A stretch of 64,000 nucleotides of DNA, taken from positions 2,072,001-2,136,000 of the forward strand of contig NZ_CP139247.1 of the NCBI RefSeq assembly GCF_034087045.1. The letters are read 5' to 3'. The notes under the pieces were generated by a model, which had not been told where the DNA came from, ran no database searches, and worked only from the letters and a program-made list of their open reading frames with translations. Below are positions 62,451 to 64,000 of this stretch, in pieces (position 1 is the stretch's first letter; each line of letters begins with the position of its first letter). The position numbers and the translations under genes are program-made. Origin of the DNA: Chitinophaga sancti (GTDB taxonomy: Bacteria; Bacteroidota; Bacteroidia; Chitinophagales; Chitinophagaceae).

Positions 62451-63500
62451 ATGAAACTATCACAGTTTAGGTTTGATCTTCCTTTAAATCTGATCGCACA
62501 GCACCCTTCCAAGACAAGAGATGAAGCACGTTTGATGGTGGTAAACCGTGCCACCGGCAAAATCGAGCACAAGGTATTCAAGGATATCCTGAATTATTTC
62601 AATGACAAGGATGTAATGATGGTAAACAACACGAAAGTGTTCCCTGCCCGTCTTTATGGCCGTAAAGAGAAAACAGGTGCCAAGATTGAAGTATTCCTGT
62701 TGCGCGAACTGAACAAGCAGAATCGTTTGTGGGATGTGATTGTGGATCCTGCCCGTAAGATCAGGGTTGGTAACAAGTTGTATTTTGGAGATGATGAGTC
62801 GCTGGTAGCGGAGGTAATTGACAACACTACTTCCCGTGGCCGTACAATCCGTTTCCTGTTCGAAGGTAATGATGAAGAGTTTAAGCAGGTGCTGGACACC
62901 CTGGGTGAAACGCCACTGCCTAAGTACATCAAGCGTAAGCCTGAAGATGAGGACAAGGAGCGTTATCAGACGGTGTATGCCAAGTACGAAGGTGCAGTAG
63001 CTGCGCCAACTGCTGGTCTGCACTTCAGCCGTGAGCTGATCAAGCGTCTTGAGATCAAAGGTATTAAGTTTGCAGAGGTAACTCTTCACACTGGTTTAGG
63101 TACTTTCCGTCCTATTGAAGTGGAAGATCTGAGCAAACACAAGATGGATGCAGAGTATTTCAACATTGATGAATACGCTGTGAAGATTGTGAACAAAGCG
63201 AAAGAAGAAAATCGTAAAGTATGTGCGATCGGTACTACAACTGTAAGGGCTGTAGAATCTTCCGTGACTGCGCAGAACATGCTGAAAGCAGCAGAAGGAT
63301 GGACGAACACATTCATTCATCCGCCTTATGATTTCGCTATCCCTAATGCTTTGGTAACGAACTTCCACCTGCCTAAGACAAGTCTGCTGATCATGGTGTG
63401 TGCTTTTGCTGGTTATGATCTGGTGATGGAAGCTTACCAACAGGCTATCAAGGAGAAATACCGTTTCTTCAGCTATGGCGATGCTATGCTGATCCTCTAA
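62451..63500 (+). CDS. queA: S-adenosylmethionine:tRNA ribosyltransferase-isomerase
   Basis: Transfers and rearranges the ribose of S-adenosylmethionine onto 7-aminomethyl-7-deazaguanine in tRNA, giving epoxyqueuosine. The 349-residue length is standard. Signatures are [20 protein letters not shown], the [16 protein letters not shown] segment, [29 protein letters not shown] [12 protein letters not shown] and the C-terminal [20 protein letters not shown]. It has its own good promoter; ispD follows after 77 bases with a hairpin between. Confidence 0.97.
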   Translation: MKLSQFRFDLPLNLIAQHPSKTRDEARLMVVNRATGKIEHKVFKDILNYFNDKDVMMVNNTKVFPARLYGRKEKTGAKIEVFLLRELNKQNRLWDVIVDPARKIRVGNKLYFGDDESLVAEVIDNTTSRGRTIRFLFEGNDEEFKQVLDTLGETPLPKYIKRKPEDEDKERYQTVYAKYEGAVAAPTAGLHFSRELIKRLEIKGIKFAEVTLHTGLGTFRPIEVEDLSKHKMDAEYFNIDEYAVKIVNKAKEENRKVCAIGTTTVRAVESSVTAQNMLKAAEGWTNTFIHPPYDFAIPNALVTNFHLPKTSLLIMVCAFAGYDLVMEAYQQAIKEKYRFFSYGDAMLIL

Positions 63501-63526
63501 TAAACGAAACAGATTCTCAATTATTT

Positions 63527-63564
63527 ATTGCGAATGGTACTGCTTAGGCAGGATCATTCGCAAT
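63527..63564 (+). other. Hairpin between queA and ispD
   Basis: ATTGCGAATG (63527-63536) pairs perfectly with CATTCGCAAT (63555-63564), with an inner CTGC/GCAG pair. The following TTAATTT is only weakly T-rich. It may be a leaky terminator or an mRNA stability element. Confidence 0.5.
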
Positions 63565-63577
63565 TTAATTTCAGCTC

Positions 63578-64000
63578 GTGGAACAACGAAAGAAAGTAGC
63601 CATCATTGTAGCCGGAGGTTCCGGTACCCGCATGGGAAGTGCCGTTCCCAAACAGTTTCTGGAACTGGCCGGAAAGCCGGTATTATGGCACACCGTCAAT
63701 GCTTTTGTGCAGGCGTATGCTGATATGGAGATCGTATTGGTATTGCCGGAGGCCCATTTCAGTTATGTGGCTGAATGGATAGGCGATTTTAAGCAGGTGA
63801 TGTTGGTGAAAGGAGGGGAAACCCGTTTCAATTCTGTACTCAACGGGTTGAAGACGGTGCAGGCACCGGCAGTGATTTTTGTACACGATGGTGTAAGGCC
63901 GCTGGTTAGCAGAGCATTGATCCACCGTTGTTATGAAGGAGCAGTAGCGCAGGGAAGTGCCATCCCTGTGATTGATATGAAAGATAGTATCCGCGAGTTG
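63578..64000 (+). CDS. ispD: 2-C-methyl-D-erythritol 4-phosphate cytidylyltransferase (3' end outside window)
   Basis: Third step of the MEP isoprenoid pathway: CTP-dependent activation of methylerythritol 4-phosphate. The frame begins with GTG at 63578; an in-frame stop at 63566-63568 leaves no other start. The visible 141 residues show the nucleotide-binding VAGGSGTRMGSAVPKQFLEL, the GGETRFNSVLNGL segment and VHDGVRPLVS. The protein runs off the window (family about 220-240 residues). It lies downstream of queA on the same strand. Confidence 0.93.
   Translation, partial: MEQRKKVAIIVAGGSGTRMGSAVPKQFLELAGKPVLWHTVNAFVQAYADMEIVLVLPEAHFSYVAEWIGDFKQVMLVKGGETRFNSVLNGLKTVQAPAVIFVHDGVRPLVSRALIHRCYEGAVAQGSAIPVIDMKDSIREL

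Noticed and set aside
63578..64000. rmlA (glucose-1-phosphate thymidylyltransferase) at the window end
   Set aside because: The nucleotidyltransferase motif VAGGSGTRMGS with PKQFLEL and HDGVRPLV is that of IspD, not RmlA.

Overview
The window looks like a chromosome segment of a Bacteroidota bacterium of the Chitinophaga type (family Chitinophagaceae). The reasons are the Bacteroidota promoter signature (TTTG, about 20 bases, then TAnnTTTG) found before many genes, few Shine-Dalgarno sequences, secreted glycosidases (GH29, GH20), the Bacteroidota form of PEP carboxylase and CcmC, and base composition near 50% GC in genes. No rRNA, tRNA or CRISPR array was seen.

Layout. 1-2.4 kb: 3' part of PEP carboxylase. 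2.4-8.1 kb: complete urease operon ureABCEFGD plus a nickel-transporter-like membrane protein. 8.2-12 kb: oxidative pentose phosphate genes gnd, zwf, pgl. 12-17.8 kb: secreted alpha-L-fucosidase and beta-hexosaminidase around an FMN/3Fe-4S glutamate synthase-like protein. 17.8-21.8 kb: universal stress protein, then mprF followed by a VirJ/AcvB-like hydrolase, which together look like a synthesis/hydrolysis pair for lysyl-phosphatidylglycerol. 21.8-23.8 kb: an AT-rich, gene-poor stretch with small ORFs and helically phased TTAAC repeats. 23.8-31.7 kb: regulators (LuxR-like, AraC, MarR), a siderophore-interacting reductase, a sigma-like/TPR membrane protein, uxuA and glycerate kinase. 31.7-38.9 kb: amidohydrolases, tyrS and small proteins.

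39.0-44.9 kb holds four head-to-tail copies of one 1463-bp IS110-family element, all on the minus strand. The first has a frameshifted transposase. Each carries a 165-base non-coding 3' segment in which I can fold two internal-loop hairpins. One loop is complementary to the actual chromosomal target (TTTTCTTTATAG) and the other to the element's own junction (TTTTCATT). This is the layout of a bridge RNA (seekRNA), and the target and donor can be read directly from the window. The array sits between the stop codon of the rml operon and the hairpin that probably once terminated it.

44.9-50.9 kb: a minus-strand nucleotide-sugar operon (DegT aminotransferase, ugd, uxs, rmlB, rmlC, rmlD) for surface polysaccharide. 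51-56 kb: kdtA (Kdo transferase), a proline-rich conserved protein, thymidine kinase, a GtrA-like protein and biotin carboxylase. 56-57.8 kb: ccmB-ccmC-ccmD-like cytochrome c maturation genes. 57.8-64 kb: glutamate dehydrogenase, a lone HsdR-N-like protein, AMP nucleosidase, a double-ATPase peptide ABC protein, queA and the 5' part of ispD.

Most of the window is housekeeping or ordinary accessory metabolism. The IS array with its readable guide RNA is the outstanding feature.
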